A stretch of 64,000 nt of DNA from JAQUOA01 sp037443785 (GCA_037443785.1 JBBINR010000016.1:1-64000); one strand, 5' to 3'; shown: positions 1 to 9,956, counted from the stretch's first letter. Notes: generated by a model not told the origin, from the sequence alone. Numbers and translations are program-made.

Positions 1-285
1 AAAAATGAATCGATGCAGATGAATTTATTATATCAAAATTATCCCAATCCGTATAATCCGGAAACGACGATTACGTACCGGTTGGAGCACTATTCGCCGG
101 TATTACTGAAAGTGTATGATGTGCTGGGGAAAGAAATAACTACGCTGGTGAATGAACGTCAGGCGCAGGGAGAATATCATTGTCCGCTGAATAGCAGTGC
201 ATTGCAGCTTTCGAGCGGAGTATATTTTTACCAATTAACCGTTGGAACATTTATTCAAACAAAAAAGATGATTGTTTTGCAGTAA
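1..285 (+). CDS. C-terminal end of a T9SS-exported protein (partial)
   Basis: The frame is open from base 1 and ends with TAA, so only the tail of a longer protein is present. What is visible is a complete type A sorting domain: NYPNPYNPETTI near the start, then the beta-strand pattern LKVYDVLGKEI, SGVYFYQL and a basic end (KKMIVLQ). In this family the domain directs passage through the T9SS outer-membrane translocon and is usually cleaved or anchored. The catalytic or binding part lies upstream of the window, so the function is unknown. It is followed 77 bases later by another T9SS cargo gene. Confidence 0.85.
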   Translation, partial: KNESMQMNLLYQNYPNPYNPETTITYRLEHYSPVLLKVYDVLGKEITTLVNERQAQGEYHCPLNSSALQLSSGVYFYQLTVGTFIQTKKMIVLQ

Positions 286-362
286 GCATTAGCTCACGTT
301 TCACGATGAAAGTTTTTGCAGCACAATGTAATTCATCATTCCACAACCAATATGAGGCACGT

Positions 363-2918
363 ATGAAAAAACTTTACATGGTTTTATTATTAGTCCTTTT
401 GGGTACGATGGCGTACTCACAGGGGAAAGTCGAAAAGTTCGACGGTACTTGGATAAATCTTCAAGATGCGTGGTCGAGCGATGGAAGCGCCTTGAAGGAG
501 TTTACGTATGACTCTACATTCAAGTATGAAGGTGCTGCTTCATTAAAGATCGAGTGGTTGAACAAAACGTACGTTGATTGGCAGTATGCTGGTGTAAGTT
601 TTGCAAACTTTCTGAATGCAAACGAAGTGATCAATATTGCCGATTATGATTCACTCGTATTCTGGATGTATGTAGAACGTCCTGCAAAACAAACCGATAC
701 ATATATGGCATTGATCTTTACGGAAAATCCGAATGATGTTTCCCATAACGCTAATCCGACGGGAAGCAATGGTTTCACAGAATTTTGGCGTCATCAATAC
801 CGTGAAATATTCAACGATACTACTAAAACGTGGAAACGCATCAGCGTTCCGTTGAAAGTTGTTGGCGACCCGACCGCTCCGGGTCCGGCGGATTGGAATG
901 CTGGCTGGAATCGTCAAAGCGTTGGCGGTCATAATAATAATGAGCGCTTCGATCTCGGATTTATTCGCGGATTTTACATGGAGTTCGATTCTGATTCTGC
1001 CAACACGTACGACTCATGTACATTCTATATTGATAACATGATGGCTGTAGGAAAAAATGTAACACCTCTGGTTATTTTTAATGGACACAAAACACAATCG
1101 GATATCCACATGGCAACCGGGTGGAGCGGTTCCGTTGTTATTGATCCGACAGAAGATTATGACGGCAAAGGCACGGGTGCCATAAAATGGACTGGCGACG
1201 ACGGCTGGGACGGCGTATGGTGGGATATTACCAATCCGCGGAACCTTGGACCAAATTGGAAACAAGATACATTGCAATTTGCCATTAAAGCTCCAAAGAA
1301 TTTTGGTAAACTGTATGTTGCATTAACAGATCCGCAAACGACAACACCGAGCGCTTACCAGGTTGTGTACGAAATGCCGGAAACTTCTGCCGTGAAAGGC
1401 GGCTATGATGGCAATTGGCATCTTGTGAAAATACCGCTTAACAAATTTGCTCAGTGGGGATCATGGGATGCGATGCATGATAAGAGCAAGTGGATGGATT
1501 CGTCGAGAGTTGCTCAATTTAGAATTGAAGGCGACGGACAAAATGTTTTAGGCAAAGTAGTTTATTTCGACAATATCTGGACAGGCAATCCCACATTTGA
1601 TATTACGGCGCCGACTCCACCGGCCGGTGTTGTTGGTGTTGCCAATGGAAAATATATCAACACTGTTTCGTGGACAGATAATGCTGTTGAGAAACAAGAA
1701 TTATATAATGTCTATCAAAGCACACAGGTCATTGCTGATGTGCATGCACCCGGTGTCACGGTTGTAAAATTGGCTATTCCCAAAGGCGTTGGGCTTTTTG
1801 ATCAAGATATTCGCGTTCCTAAGAATGATCAAACGGTAGATTTCTATTATGCCGTAACGTGTATCGATTCCATGGGAAATGAAAGTGTTCCAGGTCTCAG
1901 TTCTAAAGTTACGAACACGGCAAGAGGTGTAACGGTCATTTCGCCGACGGCACCGCAATCATTTGTTGCTGACGGAAGTTTAACTGATTGGACAACGATT
2001 GTTCCATTTAGAATGAATCCGAAAGATAAGTCCGGAACAGTTGTAGCGAACACAAAAATCACCGATAGTCTCGATCTCAATGTAAAAGGATATGTTGCGA
2101 TTGATAATACAAACATGTACGTCGCATTTGATGTGATCGATGATAAAGTGATTGTTGATACAACGAATACAACGCAATGGCAGAGTGATTCGCCGGAACT
2201 CTTTATCGGATTCTACGATGATTCGCAAGGAATTTTCCGATGGAACTACCAGCGCGGTGCACAGCCAAATTATCACTTGCGATTCTGTCAAAACGGAGTC
2301 AACATGACGCACCCAATGGTGTTTGATAAGTTCATTATGAAACCAGGTGCAGATTATGTCTGGAAGAAAAAGCAATTAACACCCGGCTATACCGTTGAAG
2401 CAAAAATTCCACTATCACTTCTTGCAAGTGAAGGAGGAGATAATTTGTTTACTCCTTCGTTTGGAATGCAAATGCCGATCGATTTTGCGATTAACGATGT
2501 AGACTCTGCCAATACTCGCGAAGGTATTATGACCTACTCGCCGACCAATGAAGATAATTCATGGGCATATGTGACGGGATACTGGACATACACGTGGCTT
2601 GGCGGATATCCAACAAGCGTTCGCAGGGACGATGAAGTTGTTGCAAAGTCGTATATGCTTTCACAAAACTATCCGAATCCATTCAATCCATCGACCGAAA
2701 TTCGGTACGCCATTGCGAAACCCGGTATGGTGCACTTGAAAGTGTATGATATCATCGGACGCGAAGTTGCAACGATTGTTAATGAGTATCAAAATGCCGG
2801 TACGTATGTTGCGCGGCTTGATGCGTCAGTCGGAAAACGGCTTGCCAGCGGTGTGTATTTCTACACCATCCAAGCAGGCGCTTTCCACAGTGTGAAAAAA
2901 ATGATGTTGTTGAAATAG
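363..2918 (+). CDS. Secreted multi-domain carbohydrate-binding protein with T9SS tail
   Basis: The start at 363 is chosen because a GAGG ribosome site lies at 354-357 and the protein then begins with a clean signal peptide (MKKLYMVLLLVLLG...AYSQ); an upstream in-frame ATG at 306 would put 19 residues before it. About 851 residues. In order: two beta-sandwich carbohydrate-binding-like regions (about 25-230 and 240-420, rich in W and in 'W.ISVPL'/'IPLNKF' strands), a fibronectin-III-like segment (about 430-525), a CBM9-like domain beginning FVADGSLTDW (about 545-740) and a type A sorting domain with NYPNPFNPSTEI. No catalytic site is evident. It heads a locus with a TonB receptor, so a surface glycan-binding role is likely (inference). 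A strong hairpin directly follows it. Confidence 0.8.
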   Translation: MKKLYMVLLLVLLGTMAYSQGKVEKFDGTWINLQDAWSSDGSALKEFTYDSTFKYEGAASLKIEWLNKTYVDWQYAGVSFANFLNANEVINIADYDSLVFWMYVERPAKQTDTYMALIFTENPNDVSHNANPTGSNGFTEFWRHQYREIFNDTTKTWKRISVPLKVVGDPTAPGPADWNAGWNRQSVGGHNNNERFDLGFIRGFYMEFDSDSANTYDSCTFYIDNMMAVGKNVTPLVIFNGHKTQSDIHMATGWSGSVVIDPTEDYDGKGTGAIKWTGDDGWDGVWWDITNPRNLGPNWKQDTLQFAIKAPKNFGKLYVALTDPQTTTPSAYQVVYEMPETSAVKGGYDGNWHLVKIPLNKFAQWGSWDAMHDKSKWMDSSRVAQFRIEGDGQNVLGKVVYFDNIWTGNPTFDITAPTPPAGVVGVANGKYINTVSWTDNAVEKQELYNVYQSTQVIADVHAPGVTVVKLAIPKGVGLFDQDIRVPKNDQTVDFYYAVTCIDSMGNESVPGLSSKVTNTARGVTVISPTAPQSFVADGSLTDWTTIVPFRMNPKDKSGTVVANTKITDSLDLNVKGYVAIDNTNMYVAFDVIDDKVIVDTTNTTQWQSDSPELFIGFYDDSQGIFRWNYQRGAQPNYHLRFCQNGVNMTHPMVFDKFIMKPGADYVWKKKQLTPGYTVEAKIPLSLLASEGGDNLFTPSFGMQMPIDFAINDVDSANTREGIMTYSPTNEDNSWAYVTGYWTYTWLGGYPTSVRRDDEVVAKSYMLSQNYPNPFNPSTEIRYAIAKPGMVHLKVYDIIGREVATIVNEYQNAGTYVARLDASVGKRLASGVYFYTIQAGAFHSVKKMMLLK

Positions 2919-2928
2919 TTGTATCATG

Positions 2929-2968
2929 CTCCGCGCTTTCTGAACAAGGAAGCGCGGAGTTTGTTATT
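2929..2968 (+). terminator. Rho-independent terminator or attenuator between cargo gene and TonB receptor
   Basis: A perfect 10-bp stem (2929-2938 with 2950-2959, sequence CTCCGCGCTT and its complement) with an 11-nt loop is followed by a T-rich stretch. It sits 11 bases after the stop codon of the secreted binding protein. Its location argues against the longest reading of the next gene, which would begin at TTG 2919, and for the start at 3003. Confidence 0.85.
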
Positions 2969-3002
2969 CACTCGCTTTTCAAGAAAGTATATACAGATTC
3001 CA

Positions 3003-4283
3003 ATGATTCACTTCTCTTTACGCAGTCCGCATTTCCGAATTGTATTTGTCATCATCTTTATTTCGTTTTGGTCATCGCAAAGTTTTGCAGGAACAATGGG
3101 AAAAATTTCCGGCAAAGTAATCGATCGAAATACGAAAGAAGGAATTATCGGCGTAAATATCCTTCTTGAAGGAACATATCTCGGTGCCGTTTCCGATCCC
3201 GATGGGTATTATTCAATCAATAATGTGACACCCGGAAAATATACGCTTGTTGTCAGCATGGTTGGATATGATAAAACAAAAATTACGAATGTGATCGTGA
3301 AGATAGATTTAACGACATCGATTGATATTCAACTGTCAGAAACTGCTGTTGTTGCCCAGGAAGTTGTCATTCAAGCAGAACGTCCGCTCGTGCAAAAAGA
3401 TTTAACCTCATCATCCGTTACAATTTCATCGGATGAAATGAAAGCCATTCCCGTGGAAAATCTTACTCAATTGGTAAACTTGCAGGCAGGTGTTGTTGAT
3501 GGGCATTTTCGCGGAGGCCGCGCGGGTGAAGTAAGCTATTTGGTTGATGGTATTTCGGTAACGAATCCGTTGAATGGTTCGCTTGGCGTGCAGGTGGAAA
3601 ATTCATCGATCAGAGAAATGGAAGTGATCAGCGGAACATTCAACGCTGAATACGGACAGGCGATGTCCGGCGTTGTTAATATTATTACGCAGGATGGATC
3701 CTCGACAATGCACGGCACTGTCAGCGGATATATCGGTGATTATATCACGTCGCACAATTCGACATTTCAAGGTTTGACTTCCACAAAAGGGACTCGCATT
3801 AAAAATCTTCAAGCGACACTCAGCGGTCCGACGGAAATTGATAATCAACTTACATTTTTTGCGACAGGACGATATTATCATAGCGACGGATATTTGTACG
3901 GCAAAAGAGTTTTTAAAGTAACGGACGATGTTTCTTATTTTCCCGACTCGACGAATTCGAAAGTCATGATCCATCGAAATACCGGAGACGGCTCCTTTGT
4001 TTCGATGAATCCTGAACGGCGGTATTCGGTGAACGCAAAGCTTACCTACTCGTTGCCGGAAATAAAATTTACGTACGGTTTTTTTACCGATGATAATTTT
4101 TCAAAATCCTACAGTCATTATTGGTCATGGACTCCCGATGGAATCTTGAATGACTATTCCCGCAGCAATTTTCATAATGTGCAAATAACACATGTCCCAT
4201 CGTCGACGACAATTCAATCGCTCAAAATATCACGGATTGAAACTTCGGCGAAAGGATATCTTTATGAAAATCCGTACGATTGA
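3003..4283 (+). CDS. SusC-like TonB-dependent receptor, N-terminal part, ended by in-frame TGA
   Basis: Starts at ATG 3003, giving a signal peptide ending ...SSQSFAG, then a carboxypeptidase-regulatory-like beta domain (GKISGKVIDRNTKEGIIG), a plug domain (VDGHFRGGRAGEVSYLVDG, EVISGTFNAEYGQAMSG) and the first barrel strands. Translation stops at TGA 4281-4283, after ENPYD. The next 33 codons stay open in the same frame and lead directly into the rest of the barrel, so this is a nonsense codon and not a frameshift. The intact paralogue at 16137-18812 has a proline codon at the matching place (PYDP). The stop lies inside a perfect 20-bp inverted repeat. Outer-membrane uptake of large glycan fragments is the family role; as written the receptor would be truncated. 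A sequence error or a reading-through variant cannot be excluded. Confidence 0.85.
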   Translation: MIHFSLRSPHFRIVFVIIFISFWSSQSFAGTMGKISGKVIDRNTKEGIIGVNILLEGTYLGAVSDPDGYYSINNVTPGKYTLVVSMVGYDKTKITNVIVKIDLTTSIDIQLSETAVVAQEVVIQAERPLVQKDLTSSSVTISSDEMKAIPVENLTQLVNLQAGVVDGHFRGGRAGEVSYLVDGISVTNPLNGSLGVQVENSSIREMEVISGTFNAEYGQAMSGVVNIITQDGSSTMHGTVSGYIGDYITSHNSTFQGLTSTKGTRIKNLQATLSGPTEIDNQLTFFATGRYYHSDGYLYGKRVFKVTDDVSYFPDSTNSKVMIHRNTGDGSFVSMNPERRYSVNAKLTYSLPEIKFTYGFFTDDNFSKSYSHYWSWTPDGILNDYSRSNFHNVQITHVPSSTTIQSLKISRIETSAKGYLYENPYD

Positions 4284-4337
4284 AATGTATATCCCGCGCT
4301 GCAAGGTGTTCCAATTTCGGGATATACATTTCAATCG
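4277..4337. repeat. Perfect 20-bp inverted repeat enclosing the premature stop
   Basis: Bases 4277-4296 are the exact reverse complement of 4318-4337, with a 21-base spacer (4297-4317). The left arm contains the in-frame TGA (4281-4283); the right arm encodes normal receptor sequence (SGYTFQS). There is no T-tract, so it is not a typical terminator. A perfect palindrome this long within coding DNA is unexpected and fits either templated mutation at an imperfect palindrome or a hairpin-related sequencing artefact. Confidence 0.9.
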
Positions 4338-5717
4338 GGGGGCAATCAGGGAGACAGGTACGATAGAAAAACTACAACGATGACAGCTCAATGGTCTCTC
4401 TCTTCACAAATAACAAAGGAACATAAAGTTGGAATGGGTGTTGAAGGGCGGTTTCATACGTTGTCCAACCACAATAACTCTGTCATCAATAAGACTGAAA
4501 GCATTACCGATTCAGCGACCGGAAAAACACTCTTCACATTGGGCTATCCGAATGAAGGTACGTACTATAACCAGCAATATACCAAACACCCGTACGAAGC
4601 GTCGGCATATCTTCAAGACAAGATGGAATATGATATCATGGTGATCAATGCCGGTGTTCGTTTCGATTACTTCAACCCGAACACGAAATTGCTCGCCGAT
4701 ATTCAAAACCCGGCGCGAAATCATAAATTTGATACGCTGTATGGCGTTGCCGGCAGAATGGTGAATGCAGAAGAAAAAATTCAGGTGAGTCCGCGGCTCG
4801 GTGTTTCATTCCCAATTACCGATCAAGGAATTATCCATTTTTCGTACGGACATTTCTTCCAGATACCGAATTTTGAAAATCTATATTTGAATTCAGATTA
4901 TATTATCATTCCGGGGCAATCGCTCTCTTCGATCAGCGGCAATCCGGATTTAAAAGCACAGCGCACGGTGTCATACGAGGTAGGATTGCAGCAGGTCGTG
5001 TACACCGACGTTGCGGTAGATTTTACATTATACTACCGTGACATTCGCAATTTGCTTGGAATGGAATTGATCCGATCGCACGAAGGATTCCGTTATGCGC
5101 GATTTATTAACAGGGATTACGGCAATACACGCGGAGTAATTCTTTCGGTTGACAAGCGATTCACAAATTTCTTCGGTGCAAAGATCGATTACACATACCA
5201 ATTTGCAGAAGGAAATGCTTCCGATCCGTACGCAGTGTTTTATAACAACCAAACCAGTCCGCCGATCGAATCGAATAAAAAAGTTGTCCCCCTTGATTGG
5301 GATCAGCGAAACACGCTAAATATTTCGCTCACGCTCGGTTATCCGGAGGATTGGAGCGTGGGGCTCATTGGCAGTTATGGTTCAGGCTTACCGTATACCG
5401 AAGATGTTCGATCGTCGCAAGGAGTTCGTTTTGAAAATGGCGGGATAAAACCGTCAACAATGAATGTGGATTTACGCGCCGAAAAGAATTTTACGCTCGG
5501 CGGCGTTGCGACAACAGCATTCGTGTATATTTATAATGTCTTTGATATCAAGAGTGAGCTTGGCGTCAGTGCAACGACTGGACGCGCCAACAAAGATCTC
5601 AATTCACGATATGCGTCTCAGATCGTCGGGTTAAATACGCTCAATCAATATTTAAATGATCCGACATCATTTTCATCGCCACGACAAGTTCAACTTGGCT
5701 TTTCATTATCCTTTTAA
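4284..5717 (+). pseudogene. SusC-like TonB-dependent receptor, C-terminal barrel, downstream of the in-frame TGA
   Basis: The same frame continues from base 4284 to TAA 5717 and encodes the remaining beta-barrel of the receptor begun at 3003. The segments QVSPRLGVSFPITDQG, HFSYGHFFQIPNFE and KVVPLDWDQRNTLNIS match the corresponding parts of the paralogue at 16137-18812. The first ATG in this part is at 4380 and has no convincing ribosome site, and there is no signal peptide, so independent production of a useful protein is unlikely. Apart from the one stop codon the reading frame is undamaged, which suggests a very recent mutation, a population variant or a base-calling error. Confidence 0.8.
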
Positions 5718-5725
5718 TTTATCCA

Positions 5726-8700
5726 ATGAAATATCTTCGAAAAAAATATTTTTTTCTTTTGCTGTTGTTCCTTCCATGCATAAGGCAGTCCGCCTTTGCG
5801 CAAGCTCCGTCGTACATCCAAAAATACCGGGATGAAGAACGGGGTAATGTAGAAAATAGAAAACAAGGAATCATGGACGGGAATCTTGTTCGCACATTGT
5901 ACGACAACGTGGGGCAGGTTGGCGATTGGCCTAATCAACCATCCGGCGAATGGCCGAAAGGTTCAGGGCATTCCTATCTTGACGGTGTTGCTGTGATTGT
6001 CGGTGCGCGACTTAATTACAACGGAAAAATTATTACACCCATGGAAACGCAATATCGCGAATGGATGGATCGTGATCCGACGACACAGACATTGTGGGGA
6101 TGGGAACCTGTTTCCGGCTATATGAGTCCATCGGCAACGCACCCGGCACAGAACAGAGATACAACTTCATTTCCTGAACATTGGCCTCGCTCATTATTTT
6201 CGCAGCTCAATTATACTGAACAAGAAGCAGCAAAGTGGGATGGATATTGGTACGGATATTTTGGACGCGGTGTAACGAATGCCGATTTTGAAACATTTTA
6301 TGTGATGGACGATGCGCAGGATCGTGAATACGCCCGTCAGCCCTACGGTTATTGGCCTATTGTCGATACGATCTATACGAAAAGTGTTTTTACCGGAAAT
6401 GATACCACCTACTTGCAGATCGATTCGACCCGCGGCGGATTAGGATTGCGTGTTGAAGTACGCGGATTCCAGTGGTCGCATGTCTTAGCCGAAGATATTA
6501 TTTTCTGGCATTACGATATCATCAATCTTTCCAATAGTGATTACAACAATGCCGTCTTCGGATTTTATTCTGATCCCGGTGTAGGAGGGACTGAAAGTCA
6601 AAACAATAGCGCGCTGTTCGATTCCCGAATCGATCTTGCGTATGCGTGGAATCCTTCCGGAATTGGGACGCCGGGGAATTGGAAGACAGGATTTTTTGGC
6701 TACGCATATCTTGAAAGCCCGGGTAATACAACAAATGGCATCGATGATGATGAAGATGGAATGGTTGATGAAAAGCGTGACGACAATATCGATAATGATC
6801 ACGATTGGAAAACATATACCGATCTAAATCTTAATAACAAATGGGACAGCGATGAACCGCTGAATGATGATGTTGGTGCCGACGGGGTTGGGCCGTTCGA
6901 TCCTCAATATAACGGACCGGACAAAGGAGAAGGAGATGGCATGCCGACCCACGGAGAACCGAACTTTGATGAAACCGATAAAGATGAATCGGATCAAATC
7001 GGATTAACGGCAATGTCGATTTTGTCCCTTGATCCAAGCGGTAAAAATTTTAATGATGATCCCACGCTGTATAAGAGAATGACAAGCGGGTTCAGCGACA
7101 CGCTTGTCCAGAATTCGAACATCAGTATGTACTTCAGTTCGGGTCCATTCCCATTGAAACGATTTCATCGCGATCGGTTTTCGATGGCGTTGGCATTTGG
7201 AAGCGATCTCACTGATCTTGTCTTTAATAAGAATACTGTTCAAGCGATTTATAATGCCAATTATAATTTTTCACAACCCCCAATTACACCGCACCTAACG
7301 GCAATTTCGGGAGATAAAAAAGTTTACTTGTATTGGGATAACAACGCAGAGCAGTCGTTCGACAAATTTTTACAGAAAAAAGATTTTGAAGGATATTCAA
7401 TTTATCGAAGCACCGAGCCGGAATTCGAAGAAGTAAAACGTATTACCGATACCGACGGTGAACCGAAGTACTGGAAACCTCTTGCACGGTTCGATCTCGT
7501 TGATAGTATTAGCGGTTCCGATCCGGTTGGAATTAACGGGGCGCATTTCAATCGCGGAAGCAATAGTGGTTTACGTCATTCGTTTGTCGACAGCACGGTG
7601 CAAAACGGGATGAAATATTATTACGCCGTCGTTTCGTATGATCAAGGTGATCCGCATTATGGAACCACCGGTTTGCAGCCGACAGAATGCCCAAAAATTA
7701 TCAGTGTTGATTATTCCGGGACATTAAAATTTGTCGATATCAATTGCGCTGTGGTTGTTCCGAATGCAGCAAGTGCCGGATACATTCCTCCGGGGGTTGA
7801 AGGAAATATTTCTTCGGTGAAACAAGGAATTGGTACCGGATCGCTGAGGATAAATGTTGTTGATCCAACCAGTATTCGAGACAATGCCACCTATCGAGTC
7901 CTTTTTCATTCAGCCGGAACAATGCCGGGATACAAAACAAATTCGCTTGATGTGATACGTTTTTATCAATCATCGACCGACACGATTGTTAAACATCAAA
8001 GCAGTGCTGCCGTATCAAATAATAATTTTTCTTCGCCGTTCGAAGGATTAATTTTGAGCATATTAAATGACACTGTCGTAACGGTGATCGATACTTCCAT
8101 AGGCTGGGTTATTGGAACATCGAATATTGTGATGAACGTTGAAGAGGATAAATCCAATGCAGCATTGGATTATGCGTGGCCTTCCAATTATGAAATACGT
8201 TTTTACGGAAGCGACACAATACCTACGGCATTCGATGCCCCTCCGGAATATCCGAAGATGAAGGTACCATTTTCGATAAAAAATATTACCCAAGGGACGA
8301 CCGTTTCATGCATCGTTCATGATGCTGATGGAAACGGAAAATTCAGTGTAGGTGATACCATTCGTATCATTGACGGCTACGTTGACGATACCAATTTTAA
8401 GTTGACGTGGAAAATAAGTTATGGAAAGCCGGAATCGGGAACATCTGTTCTTCCGCAAGCAGGGGACAAGTTTATTTTCAAAACACGAAAGCCGTTGTAT
8501 GAAGGAGATTATTTTGAATTTACGACAAAAGGTCAACGCGTCGATAAAGGGATTGCGAAAAATTCGTTGAACAAAATAAAAGTTGTCCCCAATCCGTACA
8601 TCGGAACGGCAAAGTGGGAGCCGCGAACATTGTATCAATCCGGGCGCGGCGACAGGAAAATTGAGTTTACGAATCTGCCTCAGCAATGTACGGTAAGAAT

Positions 8701-8881
8701 TTATACGATGGCAGGTGCCTTAATAAAAACGTTGAAAAAAGATTCACCAATTATCGACGGATCGCTGGATTGGAATTTAGTGACAGACGATGGGCTGGAT
8801 ATCGCATACGGTATCTACATTTTCCACGTGGATGCTCCAACCGTCGGTGAATATATCGGGAAATTTGCGGTGATCAAGTAA
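5726..8881 (+). CDS. Large secreted protein with Asp-rich loops, FN3 domain and T9SS-like tail (TonB-receptor partner)
   Basis: 1,051 residues, starting 8 bases after the TonB receptor. A signal peptide (about 1-26, ending SAFAQ) is followed by a region with MDGNLVRTLYDNVGQVGDWP and W-rich beta sequence, several Asp-rich loops resembling calcium-binding motifs (DDDEDGMVDEK, DLNLNNKWDSDEP, about residues 335-430), a fibronectin-III-like domain (YLYWDNNAEQSFDKF, KYYYAVVSYDQG) and a C-terminal beta-domain starting VVPNPYIGTAKWE and ending GKFAVIK. That end resembles a divergent type A sorting/FlgD-like domain without the NPFNP motif. A close paralogue of the same architecture lies at 18822-22076, also between a TonB receptor and a PorV-like gene. 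There is no lipobox or SusD-like helical repeat. I infer a surface partner of the receptor; the biochemical function is unknown. Confidence 0.75.
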   Translation: MKYLRKKYFFLLLLFLPCIRQSAFAQAPSYIQKYRDEERGNVENRKQGIMDGNLVRTLYDNVGQVGDWPNQPSGEWPKGSGHSYLDGVAVIVGARLNYNGKIITPMETQYREWMDRDPTTQTLWGWEPVSGYMSPSATHPAQNRDTTSFPEHWPRSLFSQLNYTEQEAAKWDGYWYGYFGRGVTNADFETFYVMDDAQDREYARQPYGYWPIVDTIYTKSVFTGNDTTYLQIDSTRGGLGLRVEVRGFQWSHVLAEDIIFWHYDIINLSNSDYNNAVFGFYSDPGVGGTESQNNSALFDSRIDLAYAWNPSGIGTPGNWKTGFFGYAYLESPGNTTNGIDDDEDGMVDEKRDDNIDNDHDWKTYTDLNLNNKWDSDEPLNDDVGADGVGPFDPQYNGPDKGEGDGMPTHGEPNFDETDKDESDQIGLTAMSILSLDPSGKNFNDDPTLYKRMTSGFSDTLVQNSNISMYFSSGPFPLKRFHRDRFSMALAFGSDLTDLVFNKNTVQAIYNANYNFSQPPITPHLTAISGDKKVYLYWDNNAEQSFDKFLQKKDFEGYSIYRSTEPEFEEVKRITDTDGEPKYWKPLARFDLVDSISGSDPVGINGAHFNRGSNSGLRHSFVDSTVQNGMKYYYAVVSYDQGDPHYGTTGLQPTECPKIISVDYSGTLKFVDINCAVVVPNAASAGYIPPGVEGNISSVKQGIGTGSLRINVVDPTSIRDNATYRVLFHSAGTMPGYKTNSLDVIRFYQSSTDTIVKHQSSAAVSNNNFSSPFEGLILSILNDTVVTVIDTSIGWVIGTSNIVMNVEEDKSNAALDYAWPSNYEIRFYGSDTIPTAFDAPPEYPKMKVPFSIKNITQGTTVSCIVHDADGNGKFSVGDTIRIIDGYVDDTNFKLTWKISYGKPESGTSVLPQAGDKFIFKTRKPLYEGDYFEFTTKGQRVDKGIAKNSLNKIKVVPNPYIGTAKWEPRTLYQSGRGDRKIEFTNLPQQCTVRIYTMAGALIKTLKKDSPIIDGSLDWNLVTDDGLDIAYGIYIFHVDAPTVGEYIGKFAVIK

Positions 8882-8915
8882 AAATTTTGTAAAGTCCTAT
8901 TAAGTGAATGTCTCA

Positions 8916-9932
8916 ATGATTAAAAAATTTATTCTGCTCTTTTTTTGCACCTCCGCAATCGTTATGTCGCAAGAAACCGACAATACCAAACGCGGAACGA
9001 CCGCTGCTCCATTTCTCTCTATCGGTCAAGGCGCTCGTGCCGTTGGAATGGGAAGTGCGTTCACAGCAGTTGCCAACGACCGAAGTTCGTTGTATTGGAA
9101 TGCGGCAGGCATCGCTGATTTCACCAACAATGGGGTCCTGGTCGACCACACACAGTGGATCGCGGATGTTCAATATAATTTTATTGCTGCTTCGTTCTCA
9201 TTGCAGCAATACGGTGCTCTCGGTTTCAGTCTTACGACGTCATCCATGAATGAAATGGATGTTACGACCGTTGAAAATCCGGACGGGACAGGCGAATCGT
9301 TCGATGCGCTTGATGTCGCATTTGGTGTAACGTATGCGATGAAATTGACCAACGCATTTTCGATCGGTTTCACCCCGAAGGTCGTCCATCAACGAATTTG
9401 GAAAATGACCGCGACGACCATGGCAATTGATCTTGGAATCAAATACATCACCCCCTTTCCGGGCATAACGCTTGGCATGGCAGTAACAAATTTTGGCGGT
9501 AAAATGCAATTGAGCGGAACAAACACCGTTGTATTGCATGACCCTTCGCCGCTTGAAAAAGGAAACAACGACCGCATTCCTGCGAATTTAGCGATGGAAG
9601 AATGGTCGCTTCCGTTGAATTTCCGTGTCGGAATTTCGTACGATGTCGTAAAGACGGAAGAGAATGCATTTGTGGTTGCCGTCGACGCGCTGCATCCGAA
9701 CGATAATAATGAAAGTATCAATATCGGAACAGAATACACCTATAATAATTTCCTTTCGGTGCGCGGCGGATACAAGTCGCTGTTCTTGAATAATTCCGAA
9801 GAATCATTTGCCTTGGGATTTGGAATTCGGCAGGAATTACTGAACAACATTTCGATGCAGGTACAGTATGCCTATCAAGACTTCCATCGATTAAAAGAAA
9901 TTCAAAAGTTTGAAATCGAAATAGTGTTCTAA
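8916..9932 (+). CDS. PorV/PorQ-like outer-membrane protein
   Basis: I choose ATG 8916, giving the signal peptide MIKKFILLFFC...VMSQ; a GTG at 8904 would add four residues. After it comes the family hallmark GTTAAPFLSIGQGARAVGMG followed by AVANDRSSLYWNAAG, as in PorV/PorQ (UPF0164-like, FadL-fold) barrels. The end has RGGYKSLFL and amphipathic strands finishing in IVF. PorV in known T9SS shuttles cargo between the translocon and the attachment complex. A locus-specific copy directly after a T9SS-like cargo gene suggests a dedicated role for that cargo (inference). Its paralogue is at 22089-23129. Confidence 0.8.
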   Translation: MIKKFILLFFCTSAIVMSQETDNTKRGTTAAPFLSIGQGARAVGMGSAFTAVANDRSSLYWNAAGIADFTNNGVLVDHTQWIADVQYNFIAASFSLQQYGALGFSLTTSSMNEMDVTTVENPDGTGESFDALDVAFGVTYAMKLTNAFSIGFTPKVVHQRIWKMTATTMAIDLGIKYITPFPGITLGMAVTNFGGKMQLSGTNTVVLHDPSPLEKGNNDRIPANLAMEEWSLPLNFRVGISYDVVKTEENAFVVAVDALHPNDNNESINIGTEYTYNNFLSVRGGYKSLFLNNSEESFALGFGIRQELLNNISMQVQYAYQDFHRLKEIQKFEIEIVF

Positions 9933-9956
9933 TATTCTTAGATAAAATTCAATTCA

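Noticed and set aside
4281..4283. TGA as a recoded sense codon (Trp, Gly or selenocysteine)
   Set aside because: TGA is used as an ordinary stop at the ends of other genes here, for example the LacI-type regulator (14511-14513) and several four-base ATGA overlaps, and the surrounding hairpin is formed with the stop inside the stem rather than just downstream as in selenocysteine insertion.
4192..4383. A small plus-strand frame bridging the receptor interruption, suggesting a frameshift
   Set aside because: The receptor parts on both sides of the TGA are in the same frame (distance divisible by three), so no frameshift is needed; the small frame is a shadow.
5726..8881. Large secreted protein as a SusD homologue
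   Set aside because: It lacks a lipobox and TPR-like helices, is about twice the SusD length, and ends in a T9SS-like beta domain.
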